DNA of 64,000 bases, from positions 430,766-494,765 of the forward strand of contig JAGYJX010000015.1 in assembly GCA_018401495.1 (NCBI GenBank), read 5' to 3'. The notes under the pieces are model-generated. The model saw only the letters and a list, made by a program, of their open reading frames with translations, ran no database searches and was not told where the DNA came from. Origin of the DNA: Rhodospirillaceae bacterium. Its GTDB lineage: Bacteria > Pseudomonadota > Alphaproteobacteria > Thalassobaculales > Thalassobaculaceae. The translations under genes and the position numbers were made by a program. Shown piece after piece: positions 42,035 through 50,735 of the stretch (position 1 is its first letter; the number at the start of each line of letters is the position of its first letter).

Positions 42035-43039
42035 TCATTCGACAATGATGCGGGCGCCTGGGTAGCCGGAGGCTATCACCCGTTCCAGCACCGGATCGGC
42101 GGCGTCGACGTCCGGCATCGGGCCGATGCGGACCCGGTAGAAGGTGCGACCGGCGACCACCGCCTCCTGCATCCTTGCAGGGCCGAAGCTTCGCATGCGG
42201 TCGGACAGCCGACGGGCGTTGTCCCGGCTCTCGAACGACCCGACCTGAACCCAGATTTCGCTGGGCCCGACCGGCACGGTTTCGACAGTGCCGGCCGGCG
42301 GTCCGCCGGTCAGCAGCGACGCCGTGGCGCCCCCACCGGGGTCGGAGCGCGGCGCGACGGGGCCACTGCCCGGGCGCGGGGTCGGGGATGAAGCGGCACC
42401 GGCCGGGGCTGCAAGCCCGCTGACCTGCACCGGCGGAGAGGGGACGGCCGACGGGGCCGGTGCCGACATCGGATCGGTCCGGGCTGACGCGAGAACCACA
42501 CCGGACGCGCCGCCACGGGCGGCGATCTGCTCCCTTCGGCTGTCTTCGGGAAGGATCTCGACGCGCACCTTGCCGGTGCCCTGACGTTCCATGCCGAGCA
42601 ACTGCGCCGAGCGTCGGCTCAGGTCGATGATGCGGCCGTGGGCGAACGGCCCGCGGTCGTTCACCCGCACCACCAGCGACCGTCCGTTTGTCAGGTTCGT
42701 CACCCTGACCACGCTCGGCAGCGGAAGCGTCCGGTGCGCCGCGGTCACATCGTTCTCGTCGAACACTTCGCCGTTGGCGGTGCTACGGCCGTGGAAGCCA
42801 GGACCGTACCATGACGCGATCCCGGTCTCGGCGTAGTCCCATTCTTCCTTCGGATAGTACCAGACGCCGCCGATCTGATAGGGATTGCCAAGCTTGTATG
42901 TCCCGGTCGTCGCGGGGCGGTCGGCGCCCTTCGCCTGCTTGGCGGTGTTCACCAGCAGTTCGGTCTCCGCGCAGCCGCCGAGAACCAGCGCGCAGGCAAC
43001 CGCGAGGGCGGCGCCGACAGCCGCGCGCGAATGGCGCAT
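42035..43039 (-). CDS. rlpA: RlpA-like septal ring lytic transglycosylase lipoprotein with SPOR domain
   Basis: About 334 residues from the ATG at 43039, which is preceded by GAGGGG; a more upstream ATG at 43057 is in frame but lacks a site. Lipobox ALVLGGC at the N-terminus. Double-psi barrel: ETGIASWYGPGFHGRSTANGE and VVRVNDRGPFAHGRIIDLSR, with the catalytic Asp/His block. After a Pro/Ala/Gly-rich linker comes the SPOR domain (IWVQVGSFESRDNARRLSDR up to the stop), which binds denuded glycan at the septum. Sits between dacA and mltB in a cell-wall cluster. Frame intact. Confidence 0.92.
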   Translation of the reverse strand: MRHSRAAVGAALAVACALVLGGCAETELLVNTAKQAKGADRPATTGTYKLGNPYQIGGVWYYPKEEWDYAETGIASWYGPGFHGRSTANGEVFDENDVTAAHRTLPLPSVVRVTNLTNGRSLVVRVNDRGPFAHGRIIDLSRRSAQLLGMERQGTGKVRVEILPEDSRREQIAARGGASGVVLASARTDPMSAPAPSAVPSPPVQVSGLAAPAGAASSPTPRPGSGPVAPRSDPGGGATASLLTGGPPAGTVETVPVGPSEIWVQVGSFESRDNARRLSDRMRSFGPARMQEAVVAGRTFYRVRIGPMPDVDAADPVLERVIASGYPGARIIVE

Positions 43040-43100
43040 CCCAAGCCCCTCACCCATGTATCTGGTGGTTCCGTCGTATCAAACTGCTAGATGTCGCAGA

Positions 43101-44127
43101 TTACCGCGCATCGAGGGCATCGGCAAGGGTGCCAACCGCGACCGCGAAGTAGGTCGAGCGGTTCCATTTCAGGATCACCTCGAAGTCTTCGTAAGCCGCG
43201 AAGGTGCGAGCCCGACCGCTGCGCTCGACCACTTCGACGATGCCGGCCGGGATATCCCGCTCCGGCAGGGCACTACCGTCCACCTGTCGAACGCCGAGCG
43301 CCTGCCACTGCGGCAACGGCTTCTTGTTCGGGAGACCGATCAGGCTGCGGTCGAACCCGTCGGGCAGTATCACCTCGCGACCCCAGGTCTGGTCATGGCG
43401 CCAGCCGGACTCCGACAGGTACCGGGCGATCGACGCGAACACGTCGGGCAGGGTTCCCCAGATGTCCTTGTGGCCGTCGCCGTCGTGGTCGACCGCGAAG
43501 CGGTGGAAACTCGACGGCATGAACTGGTTCTGCCCCATGGCTCCGGCCCACGAGCCCTTCATGGCGGAGGGCTTGATATGGCCCTGCTCCAGAATGTCGA
43601 GAGCCAGCATCAACTCCTTGCGGAAGAACGCGCTGCGGCGGCCGTCATAGGCCAGTGTGGCGAGCGCCGCCACCACCGAGAAATTGCCGGTGATCCGGCC
43701 GAAATCGGTCTCTATGCCCCAGAGCGCGACGATGAAACGCTTCTGAACCCGATATTTCGCCTCGATCTCGTCGAGCAGGGCCGCGTGCTGCTGGAGCAGG
43801 CGGCGGCCGGTGTCGATCCTGGCCTGGTTGACCACCCGCGACATGTACTCGTCGAACTTCAGCCTGAACTCAGGCTGGTTGCGGTCGAGTTCGATCACTC
43901 GCGGGATCGGCGCGACGCCCGTTGAGGGCGGCGTCGAGGGTCCGATCGGACACGCCGCGCTTTCGCGCCTCCTCGCGGACACCGGAAAGCCACTGATCGA
44001 ACGGCGGCGCCGAGGCGGTCGCGGCGCCGGCGGGCGCGAGAACGCCGAACGCCAGCAGAACCAATCCCAGGAGGGAGGCGGCGGGCGACGGCAGGGCGAG
44101 GCGGCGATCGGTGGATATGCGAAACAC
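43101..44127 (-). CDS. mltB: Lytic murein transglycosylase, MltB type (frame break near 43922)
   Basis: About 341 residues after dropping one G near 43922. GTG start at 44127 with CAGGAG upstream. A signal peptide (LALPSPAASLLGLVLLAFGV) precedes PFDQWLSGVREEARKRGVSD and VIELDRNQPEF (typical MltB opening). The catalytic Glu lies in IVALWGIETDFG, with SWAGAMGQNQFMPSSF and DGDGHKDIW. Cleaves the glycan chain with 1,6-anhydro ends. Whether the export is as a lipoprotein is unclear because the lipobox is not evident. Adjacent to rlpA, 62 bases apart. Confidence 0.9.
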
Positions 44128-44286
44128 GGCGCTACTCCTGGATTCGACCGAAACGCTCCCCCGCCTCTGTCTCGCACGCCCTGCCCCGGTCATCAACGGC
44201 TGGGGAAAGCGCCCAGGCACCAGCCGCTTGGCCGGTGCCGCCCCGGCCTCTCGCGAGTCCAGGGTGCGCGACTCGTCAGAGGCGCC

Positions 44287-44877
44287 TTAGCGCTGCTGGC
44301 CGTGGTGAGCGCCACCGCCGGCGAGCGCCTGCGGTCGATGCGTGACCCGGGCGCTGACGATCAGGTTGACCGCGCCGTCGTCGGCGCAACACGGCAGCAG
44401 GATCGACTCGTGCCGCCAGATCCGATGGTCGATGACCCGTTCACCGTTCTCATGCAGCGCCTGCCGTCGCTCGACCACCCGACGGTAGGCGTCGTCGAGA
44501 TAGGCCCTCATACCGTCTTCCGGCACCTCGTCCAGGTACCGGCCGGTCATCTCGTACCCGAGATGCTCGGTTACCGAGCCGGCCACCAGTCTGAAGCGGA
44601 AACGCAGCGAGCCGGGTTCGACATCGATCAGGCTGACCAGCCCGATGGCGTAGCGAAACTCCAGCGGATCGAGGTGCGCCCTGCCCGGCGGACGGTCGGC
44701 GATGTGCCGCGAGCGCCAATATCCGTAGAGCCGACGCAGGCGATGATCCCTGATCTCGGCTTCCTGGAGATCGTTCAAGGTACCTCGCGTGGCGCTGAGA
44801 CGCCCGGCGGCATCCTGGCCGGCACGTCGCCCGTCCATCGGTTCCCGCTTACGTCCCCGGAGAGATGCTGCCGTCAT
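44287..44877 (-). CDS. PAS_5-type single-domain protein
   Basis: Around 196 residues from the ATG at 44877; an internal ATG at 44838 is a possible alternative. The PAS_5-like core is visible: LRRLYGYWRSRH, then DPLEFRYAIGLVSLIDV, RFRFRLVAGSVTEHLGYEMTG and RYLDEV. The C-terminal half carries HRIWRHESILLPCCADDGAVN. No output domain. Such proteins are common in Rhodospirillales and mostly unstudied. Divergent from the substrate-binding/TRIC fusion, about 115 bases apart. A second copy of the same family is at 47385-47948. Confidence 0.75.
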   Translation of the reverse strand: MTAASLRGRKREPMDGRRAGQDAAGRLSATRGTLNDLQEAEIRDHRLRRLYGYWRSRHIADRPPGRAHLDPLEFRYAIGLVSLIDVEPGSLRFRFRLVAGSVTEHLGYEMTGRYLDEVPEDGMRAYLDDAYRRVVERRQALHENGERVIDHRIWRHESILLPCCADDGAVNLIVSARVTHRPQALAGGGAHHGQQR

Positions 44878-44992
44878 CCGCCCGGGTTCGCAAGCCGCAC
44901 AAGCCAACCGCCAGTCCGCTGGCCGCCGGCCGCTGGAGACCGTGTCGCAGCCAGCTATAGTATTCGCCCCACCACTCCGCGGGCAGCACACG

Positions 44993-46571
44993 ATGTCGCC
45001 GGACTCTCACAATCATGCCCGCCGCAATCGTTTGCGGGTGAGGTTCGGCGTGCCCGGTTGCTGCTTCATGTTAGGCCTGATCGGCGTCGTCTGGCTGTCG
45101 GTGGGCATCGCGGCAGCCGGCGACACCGAGCGCGGGCCGGTTCTGCGCGGCGCCTGGCTGGCCGAGGGCGTCGGGGTGCTCGGCCCTGTCGATCCGGCGA
45201 GTTCAGCCGGCGGCGGGGTCGATCTCCGGCTTCTGGACGCGGCAGGCCGGCGGGCACAGCTGGGCTTCCTGCTGGAGCGGCTCGATCCGGCCGGCGTGGC
45301 GGCAGCCTTCGCGTCGGGCTCTCTCGATCTCGCGCTGCCGGCGCAGGCGCTGCCGAACCAGGTTGCGGGTGGCCGACTTTCCCGTCCCTACGCCGTGCGG
45401 ACCGACGTCCTGCTGTGCGGACCCGACCTGCCGCCACTCACGGGTACCGGGGCGACAGCCCTGCGAGAAGCGCTTGCTCGCGACTGGCGCCTCGGCGCCG
45501 GAGCCGGCAGGAGTTACGGCGCCGAGCCCGACGCCATTCTGGCGGAGGCCCACGAACGCGGTCTGGTCCGGTGGCAGCGGAGCGACTCCGAACTGGTGGA
45601 GGGATTGTTGTCGGGCAACACGCAGTGCCTGCTCGTCCCGCGCCTCGCGCTGATGACCTCGCTCTCGCAGCGGCCTCGGGCCGAAACCTTCCTGAACTAC
45701 CAGCGCATCACCCTCGACGAGGTGCAGCACCACATCCTGTTCAACACCACCACCGTCGACGCCGCCACCATCGCGTCGGTCGATCGAGCCTTGCTGGCGC
45801 TGCAGGAGGAAGGGGCTGCGGACGAACTGCAGCGGAGCGCGGCACGGCCGATACTCCTGGGTTTCGCGGTGGCGACGGCCTGGTTCTCTTGGATCGATAT
45901 CGTCGGCACCATAGCCTTCGCGCTGTCCGGGGTGCTGATTGCCCGGGCGGAGGGCTACTCCCTCCTCGGCGCCTTGGTTCTCGCTGCCCTGCCAGCCGTT
46001 GGCGGCGGCGTGCTGCGTGACCTGCTGGTCGGCCGCGAGCCGATCGGCATTCTGGCCAGCCCGCTGCCGCTCACGCTGGTCATCGTCACCGTTCTCGCCG
46101 CTGCTCTCGTGTTCTTCCTGCGCGACCGGCTCGACGCGCCCTTGCGACGGTTTGGCAGGCGGTCGCCTCGACACCGCTCGCTGGCCGCGCTTTCTGCGCT
46201 TCCGCAATGTGCTGGAACTGACCGACGCGATCGGACTGGCTGCGTTCACCGTTCTCGGCGTGGTCGTGGCCGGTCGCTTCGGCGCCGAACCGCTGTGGCT
46301 GTGGGGGCCACTCTGCGCGGCGCTGAGCGGCGCCGGCGGCGGCATCCTCCGCGACATCCTGCGGGTCGGCTACAACAACCCGGCGCTGCGCACCTCCTTC
46401 TACGCCGAAGTCTGCCTCTGTTGGGGGTTCCTGCTCTCGCTGGCCGTTCTGTTCCTGGTGACCGAGGACCAGGTGCTGCTGCTGCGCGTCAGCGTCATCG
46501 TCGCCGTCCTGGGCGCGTTCGTCACCCGCCTCCTGGTCGTGCGCTACAACGTGCCCAGCCCACGCTTCTAG
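44993..46571 (+). CDS. Substrate-binding-like domain fused to TRIC cation-channel (UPF0126) domain (frame break near 46160)
   Basis: About 525 residues after removing one base near 46160. A signal-like segment (VPGCCFMLGLIGVVWLSVGI) leads to an exported domain of about 235 residues with the pattern of type II periplasmic binding proteins: LSRPYAVRTDVLLCGPD, ALARDWRLGAGAGRSYG, ELVEGLLSGNTQCLLVP and VDRALLALQEEG. The rest is a TRIC/UPF0126 channel of seven TM segments. It has the twin signatures GGGVLRDLLVGREPIG and AGGGILRDILRVGYNN, typical of bacterial TRIC trimers that pass K+ and other monovalent ions. The break falls in the loop between the two UPF0126 halves. This is a ligand-sensor/channel fusion; the ligand is unknown. 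Confidence 0.82.
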
Positions 46572-46693
46572 GTCACCGCTTGCAGGTTGGCCTCGCCTTG
46601 CGTATCGATGCCGCGGGCTCAGACAATCGACGGGAGCGGGGTGCCGCTTCGGCCCCCTCCCCGACGGATGGACATGCCTTGACGTGCCTAGCG

Positions 46694-46783
46694 GGACGGG
46701 TGGCCGAGTGGTTTAAGGCAGCGGTCTTGAAAACCGCCGGGGGTGAAAGCCTCCCGTGGGTTCGAATCCCACCCCGTCCGCCA
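46694..46783 (+). tRNA. serT: tRNA-Ser (anticodon UGA)
   Basis: Ninety bases with an encoded CCA at 46781-46783. The acceptor GGACGGG pairs with CCCGTCC; the discriminator is G as in serine tRNAs. Anticodon stem GCGGT/ACCGC with loop CTTGAAA and anticodon TGA at 46728-46730. A long variable arm follows, then TTCGAATC in the T loop. The upstream pair TTGCGT (46598) and GACAAT (46622), 18 bases apart, may be its promoter. I see nothing else supportable in the 218 bases up to the next gene. Confidence 0.97.
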
Positions 46784-47001
46784 GCATGCCCGCCTCACGT
46801 CGCGTACTTGGCCTCGCGGTCCGCGCGTTCCGGGACCGGTGGACGCTGGCGCGCAATCCGCTACGCTCGACATCCGCGGGCACGCCAGCGCCCGCGCCTC
46901 CGATGCCGTCTCCAGCGATTCCGTGCCGGTCCGCCCGACCACCCGGCGGCCGGAAAGTCCGCCCGAAAATCCCACCACCCTCTCACCGGAAGGGACATTC
47001 C

Positions 47002-47388
47002 ATGTCTGACATCACCCAGGCGGCGCTCGACAAGGGCGTCGCCAGCTTCATGGCGACGTCGGGGCGGGTCCCGCCGTCCTACGAGGTGCTGATCGAGCAC
47101 GCCCCTCAGGCGTTCGCCGGCTACGGCCTCATGCGGGACTTCGTCATGCGCTCGCCCGAGAACGGCGGCGCCCTCGACATCAAGACGAAGGAGCTGATCT
47201 TCGCCCTGCTCGATACGCTCGCCGGCCAGAAGGACGGCGCCATTGCCCACGCCAAGCTCGCCGTCAAGAACGGGCTGACGATGGCCGAGCTCACCGAGGG
47301 GCTGGTGCAGGTCATCATCGTCGGGGGGATCCCGACCTGGAACTCCATCGGCGTCGAGGTCATCGCCGCCTGCGCCGCGGAGGAATGA
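47002..47388 (+). CDS. Carboxymuconolactone decarboxylase (AhpD-like) family protein without redox cysteines
   Basis: 128 residues. The CMD fold is seen in LDIKTKELIFALLDTLAG, AIAHAKLAVKNGLTMAEL and EGLVQVIIVGGIPTWNS. AhpD-type peroxidase members carry a CxxC plus His next to that helix; here the place reads QKDGAIAHAKLA, with no cysteine, so thiol peroxidase activity is unlikely. Role unknown. It overlaps the following PAS_5 gene by four bases (ATGA at 47385), suggesting that the two are made together. AAGGGA precedes the ATG. Confidence 0.85.
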   Translation: MSDITQAALDKGVASFMATSGRVPPSYEVLIEHAPQAFAGYGLMRDFVMRSPENGGALDIKTKELIFALLDTLAGQKDGAIAHAKLAVKNGLTMAELTEGLVQVIIVGGIPTWNSIGVEVIAACAAEE

Positions 47389-47948
47389 CGGGCCAACCGC
47401 GCCTTGCCGTGCCGTTTCCGGGCTGTACAGTTGAGGTCTCTCGCATGGCCCAGAGACCGAGCGTGCCCCCAGACGACCCCGACTATCCCGTCCCGGCGGA
47501 ACTCGACGACGAGCGCTTCCGCTGGCTGTTCCAGTATTGGCTGGCGCGCCGTCAGGACGGCCGACTGCCCGGTCGGCAGGACATCGATCCGCTCGACTTT
47601 CCGAAGCTGCTCGGCCGGCTCTACCTGATCGAGGTGGTGCGTGAGTCCGGGGACGTCCGGTTCCGGTTCCGGCTCTGGGGCACCAAGATCAGCGGCGTGT
47701 TCCGGAACGAGCACACCGGCCGCTGGCTGGAGGACATCGCCGCCCCCGGCACCCTGCCCGATCTTCAGCGCACCCTGCTGACCTGCGCCGAGGAACGCCG
47801 CCCGTATTTCTGGCGGCGGATGATGCCGCACGACGTCGCCGACTACGTGGCGACGCGACGGCTTCTGCTGCCCCTGGCGACCGACGGCGAGACGGTGGAC
47901 ATGCTGTTCGGGCTGATCCTGGAAGACCGTCCGGAATTGCGGCGTTAG
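47385..47948 (+). CDS. PAS_5-type single-domain protein, second copy
   Basis: 187 residues from the ATG overlapping the CMD stop, with GGAGG one base from it; an alternative ATG at 47445 lies further in. The core is RWLFQYWLARRQDGRLPGRQ, DPLDFPKLLGRLYLIEVV, and RFRFRLWGTKISGVFRNEHTG followed by RWLEDI. It resembles the protein at 44287-44877 in order and motifs. No kinase or DNA-binding output domain. The small domain could sense a ligand and act through a partner, such as the co-translated CMD protein; that is inference. Confidence 0.75.
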   Translation: MTGQPRLAVPFPGCTVEVSRMAQRPSVPPDDPDYPVPAELDDERFRWLFQYWLARRQDGRLPGRQDIDPLDFPKLLGRLYLIEVVRESGDVRFRFRLWGTKISGVFRNEHTGRWLEDIAAPGTLPDLQRTLLTCAEERRPYFWRRMMPHDVADYVATRRLLLPLATDGETVDMLFGLILEDRPELRR

Positions 47949-47987
47949 GCCTGGTCCGGGCCCGGGCCGCCCAGCCCCGGCGCGGCG

Positions 47988-49860
47988 TCACCGCTGACCG
48001 ACGGGATCGACGACCGAGCCGGGCACCTGCTGGGGTCGAACCGACTGGTCGTAGATCCCCAGGGCCGCGATGCTCGAGCTCGCGCTCCAGGGCAAGCACG
48101 ATCGCCGGCGGATCAGCCTCTTCCGGCACGCGGAACAGCCCGATCCAGTAGAGGAAGGCCCCGGCCGACTCGCGGCCACTCAGCCACGAGACCGGGATCG
48201 CCAGGGTCAGCCCGATGATGATCGGCGCCAGCCAGGCCAGGGCTTCCAGCGACACCCAGCCGACACCGATCGCCACCGCGACGCCGAGAAGCGTGTGCAG
48301 CCAGTGCACCCTCAGGATCTGCCGGAACGGCTCGCCGTCGCCGTCGCGGCGCTGCGCGCCCCACCCGGAGCTGCGGCCGATCAGGATCTCGACCACGAAC
48401 CGGGTGTGCAGCAGCATCATCACGGGCGCCACCAGGGTGGTAAGGATCAGCTCGAGCAGCGTGCTGCCGGCCAACCCCAACAGTCCACCGTGTCCGCGCC
48501 GCAAGGTCCGGTTCAGGGCGATGGCGGTCAACCCGAAGGTCCGCGGCAGCAGCAGGAGCAGCAGCGGCAACCCGATCAGGATCCGCAGATCGGCGGTGCG
48601 CGGGATGATCAGCGGGATCGGACGAAGGATGTCGACGGTCTGCAGGACGTCGGTGGCCCCGAGGATCTGCACGGTGCCCAGGATCAGGAACACCAGCCAG
48701 ATCGGCGACGCCAGGTAGGCCATGACGCCCATCATGAAGTGGTAGCGGCTCATCCCGGCGAGCCCCTTGGCGGCGATCAACTGGACGTGCTGGAGGTTGC
48801 CCTGGCACCAGCGGCGATCGCGCTGGGCGCTGGCGATCAGGCTCGGCGGCGGCTCCTCGAAGCTGCCCTGCCGGTCAGCCATCATGCGGACCTTCCAGCC
48901 GTCGGCGACCAGCAGGGCCGCCTCCACGAAGTCGTGGCTCATGATCTCGCCGCCGATCGGCGGCTTGCCCGGCAGGATCGGCAACCCGCAGCTTGCCGCG
49001 AAGGCCCGCACGCGGATCATCGCGTTGTGCCCCCAATAGCTGCAGGAATCCCCCATCAGGACGCCCAACCCCTCGGCAATCGGCTGACCCTGTACCGAAG
49101 TGGCGAACTGCTGGAGGCGACCGAACAGGGTCCGCGCGCGCACCGTTCGCGGCCAGGACTGCAGCAGCGCCAGCTTTGGATCGGCATCCATCCGGTCTGC
49201 CATCCGGAGCACGGTTTCGCCGTCCATCAGGCTGTCGGCATCGAGCACCAGCATGTACTCGTAGTGCCCGCCCCAGCGCTCGCAGAAGTCCTGGATGTTG
49301 CCGGCCTTGCGACCGACGTTCTGGGTGCGGCGCCGGTAGAACACCCGTCCGACGCCATCGACGTCCCGCATCAAGGCGCTGCACGCCAACTCCTCGCGCC
49401 TGGCGATGACGGGATCGCGGGTGTCGCTCAGCACGAACAGGTGAAATCCGGACAACCGCCCTTCGGCATCCAACGAGCGGTACATCGCTCGCAACCCGGC
49501 AAACACCCGCTCGGTGTCTTCGTTGTAGATCGGCATCACCGCCACCAGACGCGGTCCGATCTGCGGCCCGTACCCGGAATCCTCCCGAGCCCCGATCACG
49601 CGCGACAGGCGATGCCAGAACAAGGACGCCGCGCCCAGGGCGGCGATCCAGAAGTTCGCGGCTAGCCAGGCGATCAGGATCGGAAAGATCACCAGCAGGG
49701 CGATCTCAACGGCGTTGAGGCGCATGGACGGGAACAGCTGGCGGAACTCCAGCAGAGCCGCCGCCGTCGTGGTCACAACCAGGAACGCGAACAGGAGCCG
49801 GATCGACACGGTGGCCGCCGTGCTCCGTGTTGAAGCCGAGGGCTTATCCGATCCAGACAT
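47988..49860 (-). CDS. opgH: Glucans biosynthesis glucosyltransferase H (frame break near 48071)
   Basis: About 623 residues after dropping one base near 48071, close to the C-terminus. Inner-membrane beta-1,2-glucosyltransferase that polymerises and exports osmoregulated periplasmic glucans. Two TM segments at the N-terminus (LLFAFLVVTTTAAAL, IALLVIFPILIAWLAANF), GT2 core with MPIYNEDTERVFAGL, DxD in LVLDADSLMDG and the Q-x-x-R-W motif QRDRRWCQGN, then several C-terminal TM segments. OpgH is usually downstream of opgG in one operon; here a gene on the other strand lies between them. Without the correction the ORF would run far past a normal C-terminus. Confidence 0.93.
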
Positions 49861-50002
49861 ACGACCCTCTCATTCTGCGCTCATTTCCGGCACGACGGGA
49901 ATACCGGGCCGTCCGCCGCGATCTACCGACGAAGATGGCTGCCTCGAAGCGCTCCGGCCCGCGCGTCCGGGCCGGCTGCGCCCGCTGACCGGTGCGTCCC
50001 GC

Positions 50003-50653
50003 ATGATCCCCTCGACCGTTCGCTGGATCGCCGCAGCGATCCTGCTCGTCCTTGTTGCAACGGGATGCTCGAAGGTCCGCGAGACCGCGCCGGATCGGAC
50101 CGCCACCGAACAATACCTGCTGTCGACCGCGACCGACCGGGCGGTCAGCCGATTGATCGTGAAGCTGCCGGCCGGGACCAAGGTGTTCATCGACCCAAGC
50201 CGGTTCGAGGCTTACGACCGGGGCTATGCCATCGGCGCGGTCCGCGATCGGTTTCTCGCCAGTGGCGTGCATCTGACCGACAACCGCAGCGATGCCCAGG
50301 CCGTGGTCGAGATCCGCTCCGGAGCCCTGTCGACCAACGAGAGCGAGGCCTTGGTCGGCCTTCCCGCGTTCTCGATCCCCATCCCCTTGACGGGAGACCT
50401 GGATCTCCCGGAGGTGGCTTTGCTGAAGCAGGTCCGGCGCCGAGGCCTGGCGAAGATCGGCTTCACCGCTTACTGGATCGAGAACGGCGCGCTCGCCGAC
50501 CGCGCCGATCCGGTGATCGGTGTCTCCGGCTACAATGACTGGACGTTCCTCGGGATCGGCTGGCACGACGGCGATGTGGTTCCCGACCAATTGCCCCCGG
50601 AAGCCCGGCGGCGCGACCGCGAAAAGAACGGGTCCGCCGAAGCGGACCCGTGA
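50003..50653 (+). CDS. Lipoprotein of unknown function, antisense between opgG and opgH
   Basis: 216 residues. Lipoprotein signal MIPSTVRWIAAAILLVLVAT followed by GCS, with the lipobox Cys near residue 22. The mature part has conserved-looking segments: VSRLIVKLPAGTKVFIDPSR, GYAIGAVRDRFLASGVHLTD, QAVVEIRSGALSTNESEALVG, and an ending WTFLGIGWHDGDVVP. It looks like a DUF-type outer-membrane lipoprotein; I do not know a function. It lies on the strand opposite to opgG and opgH. The 3' end forms a perfect hairpin overlapping the stop (50629-50650). Confidence 0.75.
   Translation: MIPSTVRWIAAAILLVLVATGCSKVRETAPDRTATEQYLLSTATDRAVSRLIVKLPAGTKVFIDPSRFEAYDRGYAIGAVRDRFLASGVHLTDNRSDAQAVVEIRSGALSTNESEALVGLPAFSIPIPLTGDLDLPEVALLKQVRRRGLAKIGFTAYWIENGALADRADPVIGVSGYNDWTFLGIGWHDGDVVPDQLPPEARRRDREKNGSAEADP
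50629..50650 (+). terminator. Hairpin overlapping the lipoprotein stop
   Basis: Stem CGGGTCCGC / GCGGACCCG (9 bp) with loop CGAA, inside the last coding triplets before the TGA at 50651. No T tract follows, so this is an atypical terminator or an mRNA-stability element. Confidence 0.45.
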
Positions 50654-50735
50654 GGCACAGGGCGGACGTTCACGTCGGGGCTCAGGGTTGCCCCGCTCCA
50701 TAGACCGTGTTCGGCCACACCTATTCCACCGGATG

